Origin: Rhea pennata
Taxonomy: Eukaryota > Chordata > Aves > Rheiformes > Rheidae
Length of the DNA stretch: 64,000 bases
Direction: 5' to 3'
NCBI RefSeq assembly: GCF_028389875.1
Contig: NC_084665.1
Span: 5,353,001 to 5,417,000 of the forward strand
Positions 47,601 to 61,883 of the stretch are shown here, piece by piece. Position 1 is the stretch's first letter. The number at the start of each line of letters is the position of its first letter. Under the pieces are notes generated by a model, which saw only the letters and a list, made by a program, of their open reading frames with translations, was not told where the DNA came from and ran no database searches. Position numbers and translations under genes: made by a program.

Positions 47601-50600
47601 TGTGCAGTTATTCCCAGAGTTAGCACTTAACTCTGTAGGTGCTTTGCTCCAGAGTTAAGCGGTAGCTAGCTGACTGTTGTGGTTGGATGAGTTTTGTGAC
47701 TGAAGCTTTGTGTAAACAGTTTCATTTGTGCAATTTGGCTATGATGTTTATATCTTACTCTTAAGTATTTTTAAAAAAAATCTTCAAGATTTTTATGACA
47801 ACTGTATTTCTGATATTTCTAATATGAGCCGGATACTCTAACTTCATTAGATTTTGGGTGTGATAATATATGTGTAAATCTGATGTTACTGATACAAAAT
47901 TCTTTCCTACCCTATTATTATACCATACTTTCAAAATAAACCAATCTGTGACTTGAGTATTTGCTTTTAAATTGAAGACTTTCTTTTTTTAAAAAAAAAA
48001 TGGACAAATATAAAAAATCTTTTAGTTTTCTGCTGTAAATATGAAATGCTTTCCTCTTCTAAAAAGAAAAAAAGCCTCAGTTTGGAACTGGCTACTACAG
48101 GAAAATCACACTTGTGAAACAAAATTATTTGATGCGATCTAGCCATTATGTTGATTCTGTAGTATTCCATATTGTGCACAGTATTTCATAGATTTGTTGA
48201 GTGCCATACTGACTTTGCAGCTTTCTGCCCAGCTGGTGATATTTACAAAAAAACCGAGATGTATTATAAAAGAGAGACCGCAGGAGGGTAAGCTTATGAC
48301 AGCACCAACTTTGCTTATTTCTTTTGCTTGTTTTCCTGTTGCTTCCATTTTTTTGCCAAGATTCTTGGAGTCTACATATAATGGTACTGTGCTTTCCTGG
48401 TTAACTGGGCTGTTCCTATCTTTATGAAATGTTTGAGCTGTCTGTTTTGGAGCCTTTTGAACATTCCTTGGTAGTGTTCTTGTTGATTGGGAAAGACTTA
48501 CAAACATCATTCATGTGAAGTCTTACTGGCTTGCAGCAATGGATGTTCACTTACAAACTACTACTCACAGCTAAGGAGTGTACTGTATCACAATAGAGGA
48601 ATGACTACTGTGGGCTTAATAAGCTATACTCACATTCCAATGCAAGGGATGAAGCAGTGTGTTCTTTATAATACACCAGTTTTGAAGTAAGGCACTGTAA
48701 CTCTGGCTATTGTTTTAACGGGTAGACAGTCTTTAATAGGGGTAGACATGCTTATCTGCTGCTCTTTTCCTTATAGCTGTTTCATTTTTTTCAGTTTATT
48801 TTCTCTGATCAAGAAGTTTTTTTTTTTTCACCAGTGTAGTGGAAACAAAAATTGAAAAACACTGCTCTGGTGCAAGCACAGCTTCTTAAATGAAGGCAGA
48901 TGCTTTACATATGTCCCCAGGCAACTAAGAAAAAGCCCTTTAATCTGCTGTCCTGCATTGTGTTAGAGCTGGAAGAAGTCTTCATGCCAAATTTCCATTG
49001 TGTCTCCCCTACAACCTGCAAGAAATTATGAAATTGTTACCTGAAAGCTAGATCCAAAAAGCAAATTGGAGGCAAAATTCATCTGGTCTGTTTGCAATAT
49101 TTATGTAGTTCAGAGTTTATTTTGGGAACACACAAAATTCACGTGCTCCTGTTTATGAAATGCTAAAAGTACAGAATGACTTCAGAGTTCAAAGTACATC
49201 AGTGGCTGTGAAGCCAGAGAGAGTATTTTCTTTCCTTTATACTTAGTGAATATGTATTATTTTTATAACTGATGTTGAACTTGCCAAAGTCAGACAGTGT
49301 GTGCTGGAAGATTTTTATGAGCTTCTAACTAAAGACCCTGTTGCTGAATTGCATTGAAGAATGCTCTCATGCTAGTTATTGTGAAAGCAGCAACTTGTCC
49401 TATTAGTTGTCTCAGACTTTGTCCGACTTGCCCAATATTTTATAAACTCATTCTGATTTTAGTGCCGAGACTGGCTACATTGGCTTTACTGTATTGGTAG
49501 TTCTTTAATCTCTTCGTTGTATGTGCTTGTATGGCTGATTACTTGAATGAGCTTGTTTAAATGTTTTTTTCTTTTTACTCTGAATTTGCATTGGTCTAGG
49601 AGCTTGAAAGTGGTCAGACATCTCTGCTGAGTCTGCGTAGTAACTTCTTAACGTGTGCTAACTTGATTGCTTATGACTGTTCATACCCACTGCATGATGT
49701 TTTCTTCTCTGCAAATGATGTGAGATTTCCTTAAGCATAGCAGTAATGACAAATAACAAAATGAATGTGAGCGAGCAGCTTTCTGCAAATCTGTATGAAT
49801 GCATGAGTGAGGCACAAATGTGCTTAATATGAACAGCTGTTAGTAATTTTAAATGCTCATAAACAGTATCAGCCCTGAGAGGGGCAATCTATCCCTAAAA
49901 ATTTGTAAAGATTATTTCACAAGAGCCAGGTTTCTTCGAATGAATCTGCCCTGAGAGGCAGACTAAAACTAGAGCAAGTGAAATAGCTCCACCATACTAG
50001 ATTACTGTTAACTTTGCTGCTATAGAAAAATGAAAGCTCAAATTTCTGTGATACACTGAGATGCACTGGGCAATGACGTGCAAACAGTAATCTTTTAGAG
50101 GCCTCTATGGATATCTGCAGCGTGTGCAGTGTAGACTAGTGACTTTGGTCAAGCTCTTTCTCAAGGTTCGTGAAGGAAGATGTCTGCATGGTAGCAGACA
50201 GTCACTTTGGCTAATAAAAGGTGCAAGTTGAAAATCACACAAAATTAATTTTAAAACCATGTAAAGTATTACTTTATATTCCAGATATTCTGAATTGTCT
50301 GTTATTTTAAAATTATTTAGTCATGTTACTGTGGCTGTATGCTCTTATTGGTATACTTGCCCAATTGTGTTTACCATTCCCTGACTAGAAAGCTTTTTAT
50401 CTGAGAGCAAATCATAATTCTTCACTGCTTATTGAACCCTGCCTTTCAATTAATAGGTGTACCCTACAACACCAAGCTAGAAGTGAGTCTGCTGGTGTAG
50501 GACTTCTGCATTTATCTTTGCGTGTCTGAGAAATTCATGATATGGGAAAGATGGGGGGGGGTTATTTAATGCAGATGCTAATTCATATCTATTCTAATCT

Positions 50601-51111
50601 GTTACAACTCATCTGCACTTGGTTTGAGACTTCCTGGTAACTTGGAAATACAAGCTGTTATCCACAGAGGAAAAGGATCCTAGCTATGATGCAGCTTTAA
50701 GCATGTGTTTTTTCAGACAAAATTATTGAGCTGTCCTCAAAGTATTTTGCTTAAGAACATTATATAGGAAATAGGTAAACCTGCATTGGATGATGAGCAA
50801 TGTATTGTGTTTGATCTCCCTGGAAAGCTGTTTGGTTCATCTTAAACTTTTAAGAAGCAGAATTGAAGGGAAGAAAACATCACAGTTCTGCATTTATGTC
50901 CAAACCCCTTCAATTTTAGAAATGTTATCAAATTCTAGGCTAAATCATGAAGGTTTGCATTCAGACAAAATTCTGCTGTCCTTAGTTGATCAAGGAAGAG
51001 CGTAATTCTTTTTGAATTTAGGAACGCTTTTGTTACTGATAGAAATACTGAGATGAGTCGAACTTGCTGTCTTGCTAATGCAACTTCATTAGGGTTACTG
51101 GCATTGCTTAC
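44661..51111. other. Intron-like DNA, no exon strongly supported
   Basis: AT-rich with scattered acceptor-like tracts on both strands. One minus-strand segment (48,909-49,015) has a good acceptor (AATTTCTTGCAG in the minus sense) and is open from there in phase 0, but its donor (CATAT|GTAAAGC) is mediocre. I give it little weight. Confidence 0.45.
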
Positions 51112-51236
51112 CATCGTTGCAAATGTGGGGGTGCCCCCTGAAACTCTTTGCTGTGTGTTTTTAATGCTATCTGGAAGTGAGTACAGGCTTTGGCTGTTGC
51201 TGGAAAAGAGTGTTTCACTACAGTGACCTTCAGTCT
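51112..51236 (-). other. Candidate minus-strand exon
   Basis: In minus orientation the segment is preceded by GGTAGTGTTTGCAG and followed by GCAACGATG|GTAAGC, a good donor. It is 125 nt: 2 nt plus 41 codons ending at phase 0. The peptide is Ser/Thr/Asn-rich and unbiased, including SSNSQSLYSLPDSIKN and TPTFATM. The frame stays open beyond both ends (about 105 codons, 50,935-51,252), which weakens it as evidence that the splice sites matter. If real, a gene runs leftward through this half of the window, opposite to the 31.3 kb promoter. No homologue is recognised. Confidence 0.3.
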
Positions 51237-54200
51237 CTGCAAACACTACCAATTTAAAATTCTTTGTGCCTGCATATGTTAGATTTGTCTGCTGCTTTCC
51301 TCAGCCACATACTCTTACAGACAACAGAGATTCTGGAGAGCATTATTTTTTTAAAGAAAAACAGGCATGCCACTATCACGGTTCAAAAATACCTGTTTTT
51401 AAAGATGAATTTTGTGAACCACACATGAAAATACCTTCAAAGTTCTTATGGTTGTAACTGGAGACTATAACTCTTATAAATAAAAACAGTTGTTATATTC
51501 AGCTGGGTAGTTTCTCTTGTTTGAAGTGAATATCATTTCTCTGTGTGTGCCTAACATTGTAGATTTGAAAGCTTTCCAACTCTTAAGTCAAATGTTAAAC
51601 ATGTAACAATTTGCTTAGCTCTTAAATAAAACTGGCTTGTATGGTCAGACCAAAGTCTCTTGAGTCTCTGTAGAAGAGATAGAGCATCTAATCTCAGTCT
51701 CTGTGGTTGAGGGACTCTGTCCTTGGGTTTTCTTGGTGATAATACCCATTATGATGCTGAATGTTACCCACAGAAAGATTACACATGGTAGTTTTTACTG
51801 AGTTTGACTGGGCCACTGTTCTGCCTGCATGTTTGTGTCAACATTACTGTAGTGTATCTGCTTGATTTTCTGATATTTAATTACAAATGATTTCAGGAAG
51901 AGCTCGAAGATTTTGTCCTTCTCTCTTCTTGCCCCCCCCACCCCCACCCCCCCCCGAAAAAAAAGAAAGAAAGAAAGAAAGGTTGTATTTGAATTTTTGA
52001 AGCTTGACTGCACTTTGAGTTGTGGAAAGAACCAGCAGTATCCACCAGCTCTGTTTGCGCCTATGCATAAGAAGTAGGATTCCTGTGTGGACCAAAGAAT
52101 AAAATTTAGGGATAGAATCCCTAGCACTGATCTTTTGCTACTGTTTGAGAGTGACCTGTGTGTTATTGGGTGTTAGTGCCCACACAGAGGTAAGTGAATG
52201 GTTGCTGCATCCTCTGAAGTGCAACTGCCTGTTTGTTTTTATAAGCAGCAAACCTCTTATCCAAATTGGATTAGAAGTGTAGGAGGTAAAATATTGCTGC
52301 TCTTTAGATATGCTAAGTCATGCATTTCCCATGGGATTTTAAAGGAAAACAAAAGATGATATCAAATATTATGGGATTTTTCTCTCTGAACAATAACTGG
52401 CTAGGAACCGGTAAGTGATCTAAGGAAACATGAGGTTAGGAGGGAGGCCTGTTTGAACTTTTTGGTTTGAGTTGGTGGCTGTAGAAGGCTACTGACATGG
52501 AAACATAAGCATACCAAAAGTTAAGTTGTGCTAATGTAATCTTCAGTGTATTAATAAACATAACTTGCTAACCTTTTTCATTTAGAGACAATTTTCAATG
52601 TATTTGGAGATATTTTAATATACCTTTCTTAGAAAGTGCATCTTGCGACATAATCAGTTCCTGTCCTTTTGCATTGTTGCCTAAAGTAAGCTTTGTCCTT
52701 TACCTGCGCTCACACAGCACTATTTAAAATAGCCCTCAAAAAAAGATGCTTGAATGTCAAAAATATATTGAAAAAAAATTAAGTACTGAACTAGCCATTG
52801 AATTTATGTCTGGAGCTATAACTTAGCGTGTCAGGCCCTTATAAAGAACTGATACTTGGCTTGCAGAGAGTAGACAAACTTCTGACAGCTATCCAGAGTT
52901 ATGTAGGTCATATGCTTTTATGTGTAAATGTTGCCGATGATATGTCTAGAAAGACCCAGATTTTGGACCTTACATAAAGGTTAGAAAAAGTTTTGAAGTT
53001 AGGAGGAATCCATACAATAAGATGGTGTACTTTTTAGTTGTCTTCTAAAAGAACAGTGAATTGCAGGAGGGTTGTGTGACTTTCAAAATATCCAGGTTAG
53101 TAGTTCATACATGGAAGGCTCATATGCAGGGGTTAGGAGAGCAGGGTGGAGGCTGCCCAGCATACTTTTTTTTTGTTGGAAATGCAAATTAACTACAGTT
53201 GAAATGGTGAGTGTTAAGAGTAGTAACTGGATAGTGAGGAATTTAGGATAAATCAGAGGGAAATTTTCTAATGGGTAAGCTTTGTTTTCATGCTTCAAGA
53301 CATTTCTAGATTAAAAGGTAATTGCCTCTTTTAAGGATATCCATTTGTGTGGTGTGGAAGTTGAGAATAAAAACTATATTGAATGGTTCTTAAATCTTGT
53401 TCCTCTTCAGACTTCATTTCCTAGAGAGTGCAGGGAGAAGGGAACTATCAGTATGTTGTAGCTGAATTTCTATTGCTAAATTTCTAAAACTTAGTACATT
53501 TCTGAGCTTTTTTTTTCCTAATCTGTGAAAGGTTTTGGCTTAATTATGACACAAAGATGTGTAACACTGCTAGTTACTGCCTTAACTTTCTCTGAAGAAG
53601 TCCTTGGCCAAACGATCTGACTTTGTAGGAATGAAAACTTGCAGGTAATGCTGGTTTGGCTAGTTCTGCTAGCAGGTACCTTAGAAGTTTTGCTAGCAGT
53701 AAAAAAAAAATAATCTTGGAAATTAATTTGAATTGGGCCTCTTTTTCTTAATTTTAGGAAAAATAGAACAGCTTGAAACTTAGTGAATCTATGAGTTTGG
53801 ATGAAGAAGTCAGGAGAACTACAGCTAATAAACTTTGCACTAATACTACCTCAAAGAATTTGTTAATTGAATTTGCGGATATGGTATTTGGCTTGGAAAG
53901 TTTTACAAGATCCAGAAATGTTCCCAGAGAACACGAAAAGAAGAAGAAGAAGGAAAAAAAAATCTTTTAGGTAGCTCTTTCCAGGTATGTGGGAAGGGGG
54001 AAAGTCAAAGTTTACTGTCTTGAGAAGAAGACTGATGCAATTATACTTGCGTGTTTCTGAATGTGTTTTCTTCCAATGATGCCTCACTTATCATCCTTTC
54101 AGTCTTGGATATTAGAAGCCTAACAATCAGAAGCATCAAAGCTGAATGAAGGACTGTCTCTACTTTGATTGTGGAGTATCTTATTTGGCCTATCCTTGTA

Positions 54201-57200
54201 AATAGAGCTCTGTAGTGATAGCACTGAACTGCTTATTAGAAAGCACTTCTCTTGTGAAGCTTTTGTAAAACATAGGGTATGCTATGGCTCTTACACTTTC
54301 AAATGTTTAACAAGCTCCACAGTCATGCCTGGATCACGGTGATCATTGGATGATGGATGTTTTAAAGGTGGCAAATCCAGTTTGAGGGAGAATTTGCTGT
54401 GTCTGCAGAAATTAGGATTCATCTTAAAGATTTTTTTCTCAGCCTTCCTGTAAATTTATCTTATCAGCCTCTCCTGCCAATTCCAGAGCTGGTAGTGTAT
54501 GGAGGATATGAAGTTGAACCTTTTACTTGTTGGCGGTAGCTTGATACACAGCAAAAACCTTCTTCCCTGGAAGCTGTACATATAACAATGGACCTTTGTT
54601 TGCTTGGCCCTTAAAAGAATTACAGTTCTTCTCATTAGGCACCACACAGTAGTGCAAGGGATTAGGTCATTTCCTTCCCTCCTCCTCTTCCTGCAGATTA
54701 CTTGATTAACATTTCTATTGTATACACTAATTAGCATGTTCTTGGCTTCAGGCCGCTTTCCCCCATTTATAATCTCCTTAAAACACTGTAGTATGTCTTT
54801 AACTATATAAGATGGGAACTCCTTGCACAGTGATTGCATGTGACATAACACAATGAAAGATTAATTAGAGAGCGGGGTTGCCCAGTCAGCAATCTTCCCT
54901 TTTCCCCCCCATGCACCTTTTATTAGGTTCGTGAGGACCCTGTAACAGACTTAATACTTTCAAGAGCATGAAATGTTTGTCTGTTTTTGATATTGCTGGC
55001 TTTGAGCAGAGTTCAACCACTGATTCACTGGTAATGGAGTTAAGGTGATGTATAGAGTATAAGCGGGCTATGGATTGAAAAACATAGATGGCTTTTTTCA
55101 CAAACTGGGTATATACAGCATTCAGTATTGAATGCTTCCCCTTTGGGCCATTACAGATCCTACTCTTCCAGTTTTCTTGCCCTCTTTTCTGTGTTTCCTT
55201 CAGTCTCTTTTCCTCAGTCTCTTGTGTACAATAACTTCACGTGCTTATTCTGTGTAGGATTTTTTTACTCCATTCCCTGCCTGGTTTATTAAACATGTCT
55301 TTGCTAATTTCAAGATTTCCATCTTGGCCTTTAGCATTAATATACTGATCAGTTTAATGCTAGGATGAAGAGTTTGGTACTCAGGCTTCTTAGGAATCTG
55401 TACTTTAGAGCACCTACCTGCAAGGCTGTCCTTTAGTTGACATGACTAGAAGTGCATTCCTCTCAAGCTCATTTTGAATGTCATGTGAAATCATGTAATT
55501 ATATCAAACTGTACAGCATCTGCTTGTGAGTCAGATATAAAGGGGTGTATCATCGTGTTCTTTCTTTAACAATTTCAAGGAAGGAACCTCCCCTGCAGTT
55601 AAGCATTGCTTCGTGAAATTATTAGTGATATCTTGGGCTACAGATTCAAGTGTTTTGAAGTCTGACGTGGTCAGCAGCATCTCTGCTCAGGGTACAGTTG
55701 AGCACCTGGCTGGTGACAGCACACTTGAGGCCCTTGCTTCCAGTGTCCAACCCGGAGCACAGTTCTTGTGTGGGCCTTGCAGGTGGAGTGGAAATCATTA
55801 AACCTTTCCTTTGAAATTAAAGGACAACAAAGTTGGCACGAGAACAGATGACTAGAACATGGCTGCGAATAGGCATAAGCTGGAAAACAGTGTTCAGCCC
55901 CTCAGCAGGGTGATTCCAAAATGGCCACTTAACAATGCAACTGTGGCAAAATAAACCCAAATAAACCCTACTTTAAGATGGGGCATGATCAGCTATGAAA
56001 AGGGAATTACATGGTATAGGATAAATGCGTCTGCAGCAAATCCTGCTGCTCCATCTAGAGTGCTGCAAGAACCTAAGTTATCTTGGGGTATTTTGACCCT
56101 GTAACTGCCTCTGTGATTGCAATGTAAAACTATCTACAGGTGTATTAATCTGGGCTCTGAACAGTGGCACCTGAAACACGTGTATACAATAAAAATAAAT
56201 GAGCTATTAAAAGCAAATTAATCCAAATCCTGCTTTTCAGACTGAACATTCTCAAAATGATACAGTTCAAGTAATATAATTTGTGTGACAAAAATAATTC
56301 GACTTAACAGCGTTCATATCAATGTAACTTTATCACTATAACTTACTCCAGTATAGAGCAACTTTTTTATCTGTGTGATCATATCTGTTTTAAATGATAC
56401 TTATGCAGTCCTGGTACTAAAAGCCACTCTTAGCCTTGACTGAAACAGAATGAAAACTATAAACCTTTGTAGGTAGGGCTAAGAAGAAAAATATTTGAGG
56501 GTGATGGGGAAGATGAGATGAGACCACACTTCCAGCACTGTGAAAGGTGGCATTTTAAGGTTCTAATAGTTATCAGTGGATAAACTAGCTTTATGTGCTA
56601 GTATACAGCGAGGTAGTTGATTGTGGCAGGGAAGAGAGCTAAACTTTAATCTTCATGTGGCTTGATGAGTTTCCAGCTTTAATGATGTAACTGATTCAGG
56701 AGGTTGTCTTCTCAATTGTATTGGCACAGCTGACTTGCAGAATAACCCCACAAATGCTTAGAAAGGAAGATGATTTGGGTTAAAATAGTTGAGGTCTGAG
56801 GGGAAGGGTTGAGGTAGGAAGGTGGTTTGGTTTGGTTTTATCAGTTCAGTGATCTCTCTCCTATGAGAATGACCATCCTATTTAGAATCTGTATTCAGTG
56901 GAGTGTCATCTGTGGCAAGAAGCAGAAGCCCAGAGAAGAGCAAAATAAAGAACATGCATGTGTTGATGCTTCTCCAAAGCTCTTCCCAGTGTTCAGCAGT
57001 TTGTGGCTCAGTGACTTCTGAAACAAAAGTGGTATTTTTGTGCTTAGTAGTATTTAATAAAAAATAGTGCAATGCCTTTGAGCCTCTGTTCATTTTTATT
57101 TTTCAGAATATCTTATAGTTTATTTTTCCTTGCATGGGACAGGACAGGTTCATGTAACAGCACAACCTCACAGTATAGCTTGGAAGAGATTAACATTGGT

Positions 57201-58603
57201 GTACAGATTGAGAAGAGAGGAAAATACATGTTTTAACCTTGTCCTTAGCAATGAAGCTTGGTTTGTGGATTTGCAATTTATGCTATAGTAAGCATTATGA
57301 ACAAAAAAGTTTGAGAGTACTAGCTTTGCGTGGTGCTGTGTAATGCACCTCCCCTCCCTCCTTATGTTCGGCTGGTACAACTGTTTGCATAGCTGTGCTG
57401 TGAGCTGAACAGGGAAGCCGATCCAGCTAAAAAATAACTGAGTGGATAAACCAACTCGTAGAATGCGGATGCCTTCACCGTGAACTAGATCAAGAAAACC
57501 TATCTGTGCAGTTGTGCTTGCAGAATTGAGGTGGTGAGCCGCAGTTCATAGAAATATGAACTGTATTTGCTGCACAGAAAAAAGCAGCAGAAGTGACAGC
57601 AGTACAGTCAGCTGTAGAACTTGGTTATGTCAAATTGCAGCCTGAATATGCCTCGTTTGAGCCAGGGTAACTGTGTGTGCCTCCTTGGCCCGCCACAGGT
57701 ATGATGTAAAACTTGGTGAGAAGGCTAAACTACTGTGTTATAACCTGTTTGCTGCAGCCTGAGAGGGTTTGTGTGATCAGTTCTATCAGGCTGTAACTCA
57801 GAAGATGTGGTAACTTGATCACTGTTTTATGACTCATGCATTTAAATGATCCAACCCACTGGCTTGGTACAGTGATTTCAGTTTTAGTGGAACAAGATGA
57901 GCTCAGTCTGACCTGGCACGTGCAGATTTGTCCGTCTTTCTACGTGTGCATCCTATAGGAACGAACAGTTATGAAATCACTGGCCATGGGAGGCCAGTGG
58001 CTGAAAGTAGCTACACACAGGTGGCAACTGCAGGTGTTTTTGATTGTGTCAAGTTGTATAGTCTTAGTCAAAACAGGGCTGCCAATGCCTGAAATTTCTG
58101 CTGTTTTAATTCTTATTGTATTAAGAAATCACTTTTTGTGGGGGAGGTGAGGAAAGCTGGCTGGGCTAATAAGTGATAATTAAAAAAAATAGTATAGCGT
58201 GCATGGGTACAGTTATGTAAGACAAGCAGAGAAGGAAATAGAACAGTGTTTCTCTGCGAACCTAATCCAGAGAACTGCTGGGGAATTGGGCTGTAGAATA
58301 GAGTTTTCAACACACCCTCTACTTCCTTTTTTCCATTTTGGGGCCTGAGATTGATGAATTTATAGGATGGTAAGCAGGATGCAAGCTCTGACTTCAGCCA
58401 ATGGTGTGCTGCGTGGTGCTGTTTACCTAGCTTAAGTAAGGCAGAGCCGGCCCCTGTTTAGTCAGACTGCATTACCAACTGCTTAAGTAAAAGCACACAC
58501 AGCAGAGGCACTCAGTCTGGCAGTTGCTGGGTTTTAAAAGAGTTAGGGGATTTCGAGTGGTTTTTAAGCAAGACCAAAGGTTTGTTTCTTCTCTGCTGTG
58601 TAG
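51237..58603. other. Intron-like DNA, no exon supported
   Basis: AT-rich. Simple repeats at 51,932-51,981 (listed) and an A/G-rich run at 53,935-53,960. A 131-codon minus frame (54,456-54,851) and a 65-codon plus frame (53,773-53,970) have no domain. AATAAA hexamers are frequent, as expected from composition. Confidence 0.45.
51932..51981. repeat. C-rich run joined to (GAAA)n
   Basis: C runs with two A interruptions (51,932-51,955) followed by an A run and about five GAAA units (to 51,981). This is a compound low-complexity block. Confidence 0.92.
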
Positions 58604-58630
58604 AAGTATTGAAAGCACAGAAGGATACTG
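58604..58630 (+). other. Candidate 27-nt microexon, weak
   Basis: The pyrimidine tract TTTGTTTCTTCTCTGCTGTGTAG is followed by 27 nt and then ATACTG|GTAAGTG, a consensus donor. Both sites are strong for such a small segment. Entered in phase 1 it reads through as EVLKAQKDT plus one base, leaving phase unchanged; entered in phase 0 it hits a stop. It is phase-compatible with the end of the 44,304-44,367 candidate. It may equally be an untranslated exon or a decoy. Confidence 0.25.
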
Positions 58631-58683
58631 GTAAGTGCCTGTATGCCATCTATTTTTGTTGTTGTTCGAATGTGTTGCTGCTC

Positions 58684-58706
58684 TTTTTTTTTTTTTTTTT
58701 TTTTTT
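58684..58706. repeat. T23 homopolymer
   Basis: Twenty-three T immediately before AATAAAAGCC, about 50 bp downstream of the candidate microexon. Confidence 0.93.
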
Positions 58707-61700
58707 AATAAAAGCCTCTTCCATTGCAGTATTTTTTTTCAGTGAGAAGTTGGTAGTCTCAATGTGAAATGTGAGAACAGGCAATATGCTTGCTGCCCTC
58801 CCACCTGAATTAGGAAGTCATTCAGAGTGTGTATTTTACTGAATGCTTGTGTTCTGTAACAAGTGTCAGTTGCTTCTTATTTTTAGGGTGCAGAGCAAGG
58901 TGCCCTGAAACCGTTAACTTTAATGAAGTCATACCAAGGAAAATTTCTCACAAAGCTGTTAAATATTTGTGCTCTCCAGACCAAGAATGAATTAAATATA
59001 TCTGGTCTTTTTGCAAGATGATATGCTATGTTACAGGCTTTATTCTGATTAAAAACACTTATTGAGCAGATAATAATCTGGTACATAAACTGCCTTGTCG
59101 GGAAATCAGAAGCTCAGAAAAAGCTAAACTGATATTCAGGTTTGTAGAACAGGAAGTCATTGTGTTTTTGTGCAAGGATGGGGTTCTTTGCTATATATTC
59201 TAGTTCAGATGCATCATACAGCAGATCTCGCTGTGCTTAGTCATCAAAGCATAAAAAACTCCATCTATTTGCTAAATTGTCCTTTTCAAAATAGAATGTC
59301 TGTATTTTGACATGAGCTCCTAATCAATATATATGTGGAAGTTGTGCTTCTGTCATTGACTTGAAATGAAAGTAGGGACTGCTTGTTTTTAGGGTAACAT
59401 TGTGTAGTTGGTCTGAAGGCAGTAAAGTCCATAATAATGTTAAAGGACTCTGCAAAGTTCGCTGTGTCAGGAAAATTAGTCCTTATTTCTACTACTTGGT
59501 ACAAATATACAAAGTTTTTAGCTTTCCTGTTGCTGCTTTTGTAACACACACTATGAGGATTTAGGTAGGTAGAGTTATGATTAATGAACACATGGCATTA
59601 TCCTTTCACACCTCATGTCATTTTATGGCTTCATAGTTACAGCATATATAAATAATCTTCACTTGAAAATCTGAGTAAGAAATAAAAACTATCCTTGTTC
59701 AACATGGTTTGAAGCAACAGTCAAGGCACAAGTTTGACCAAAAACTTGTGCAGAAAGCTGCAAATTAAGCTTCCTAAGTAACTCACATGAATAGCTTTCA
59801 CAAGCCTGGTATCTCAGCTGATTCAGCAAGTATAGCTTTCATTTGGCCCTGGTGCTGCAGAAGTAGCCAACTGATAAGCTTTGTGTTATGTGAGGTTATG
59901 TTCTGTCACAGGCTTATCTGAAAGCTGACTTGGTGGGCATGGGCATTAAGGAGATGTAAACTGCATGCAAATGTAGCAGATTGTAACTGGTGAAGAGGTT
60001 TTTTTCTCAGCTAATTAAGATTATAGATAATATTGCAGTGACAGCTTTAAAATAGCCACCTTGTGCTAAAAGACAAATGTTTTCAGCTTCCCCCACACAG
60101 TCTGAATTACATCATTTATAATCTGTAGGAGGATATCATGGTTTCCTCAGGGGAGGATCAGCTGTTACTTTTCATAACTGAAGAAAAATGCTGGATTTTT
60201 TCAAGAGCGTATTTTCAGAATTGATTTTTGTCAATCTGTTAAAATGGATCATTATGTTACGTAACTGCTTCCCTTTAGCTTTAATATGCTTAGCCACCTT
60301 CTGATCTCATCAACGGCAATTGAGAATAACACTACTAAAGTTTGGAGGACCCTGAACTGAATCTGGCCCAGGTACTTAGGTGATTTTTTCCATTTTCATG
60401 GAAGGAATGGTATTTTTGAGTACTGTCAGCACGTACAGATTTTCATACATAAGCCTATAATAGAAGCCTTGGTCTGAAAGGTTTGCCCTGTTCATTGGAT
60501 GAAAATACCTGTCTTCATGGCACAGTTCCCAAGTTTCATAAAATTGCTGAGAACTGTTCGATTCACTTTATTCAAATAAAACTTGAAGTGGAACACTGAA
60601 TGCCAGCCCAAATGAAAGTGTGGTTTCTGAGACTGGAGAAAGTTAGCTGGAGTCTTGGAGCAAAGCAGTAGGCTCTTGTGTCTCAAGTTACACACCTTTG
60701 AACAGTCCGCAGACAAAGTGCCCTTTTCATGCTGTGACTCTTGCACGCCACATTCCCAAGATTGCTAACTACTAGTGGCAGGTGTCCTTAGCAAAAAGAT
60801 GCTTCATTTTGTTTCCCTTCTGTTAGGGATTTTAGAGATGTTTTCAAGGCGCAGAAGCAGACAGTTCTGCTTACATTGTTTAATGTTTGGTGTCCTATGC
60901 AGGAAAGACTGTTTGCCTGGTTCTGAGTTTGGCCTTGTGGGGGTTGTAGTTTTCTGTGTCAACCCCCCCCAGTTTAAAGATATGAAAGCACTGAAAAATA
61001 AAATGCAATTTGTTTGTATATAGTGGATGACTAAGCTTATTTAGATTTTAAAGAAAAGGTCAAGTGTTACAAACTAAGGAAAAAATAATCCATACAAAGG
61101 CAAAAGGCTGGGCTGCTCTTCCGTGCTCCAAGACCTGTTTTGTATCATTTTAGGTACTAAAGAAACTTCCCTAGACAGGAGGGGAAAATGAATGATCATT
61201 CCTTAGGAAGGTAAACTAGCTCTACTGATACAAACTGACAGTACAATCTGAATATTTAACAGCTGCATCATTACACCTTCTGTATACATCTGCTGAGAAG
61301 GATGCAAGCTATAGACAGAATCTGCCTTAATCTCACAGGTGGAATATAAAACCTGCAGAGCCTAAAGCTCCAGGTATGCTTATGAAGGGTGAACATGAGC
61401 TGTTTGTTAATTGAAAACTGAGAAAAATATGAGAACTATGGCTGGTAAATCACAGAAGACTATTGTGTGTTTGTATGCTCTTTTACTCAGATGAAAGGGA
61501 ACCTAGGAGAAAGTCTGCTATTGCTGAATGACTTTCCAATGGCTATTTAAGCATCATATAGTAAGGAGATGATTTCCAAATCTTTGTCTCTGCTTTCAAA
61601 AACAGTGATGTAAGGAGTTAATTTCTGACATCAGTGTAGATCAGCAGTAATGTTATCTGTATCAATGCAGTGACATTAATATGAAATATGAGCAAATCTA

Positions 61701-61774
61701 TGTACAAAACAGTCATTCTGGTGAAGCACAGCATCCTACAAAGATACTGGTGTTTCAAGACTAAGGAAGAATAC
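58707..61774. other. Intron-like DNA, no exon supported
   Basis: AT-rich. A strong acceptor-like tract (TTTTGTTTCCCTTCTGTTAG, ending at 60,829) precedes an open frame to 61,023 on the + strand, but no donor follows at a sensible distance. Nothing else is recognised. Confidence 0.45.
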
Positions 61775-61807
61775 CTTTCCATGAGTGGTTCATACACGGT
61801 GGTCTGC
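61775..61807 (-). other. Candidate 33-nt minus-strand exon
   Basis: In minus orientation, GTAGCACATTTTGGCAG precedes 33 nt, followed by GGAAAG|GTATTC. Its phase (2 in, 2 out) matches the end of the larger candidate exon to its right, across a 76-bp intron. The joined reading is open through QTTVYEPLME. The small intron and weak donor keep confidence low. Confidence 0.22.
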
Positions 61808-61883
61808 CTGCCAAAATGTGCTACCACAGTCACGTTATTTCAAATGTGTCTAGTAATGTGTCTGTAAACTCCCATGCTCCTAC

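Noticed and set aside
48909..49015. Minus-strand segment after a good acceptor, in phase with the 51,112-51,236 candidate
   Set aside because: Mediocre donor, no recognisable peptide, and alternative AG sites very close by. Too weak for a separate exon call.
49606..49734. Pyrimidine tract plus CTAG followed by about 43 open codons on the + strand
   Set aside because: No acceptable donor before the stop, and similar segments recur through the region by chance.
53740..53970. Good acceptor (TTTTTCTTAATTTTAG) and a 65-codon Lys-rich frame
   Set aside because: All three frames directly after the acceptor hit stops within about ten codons; the Lys-rich end comes from an A/G-rich run.
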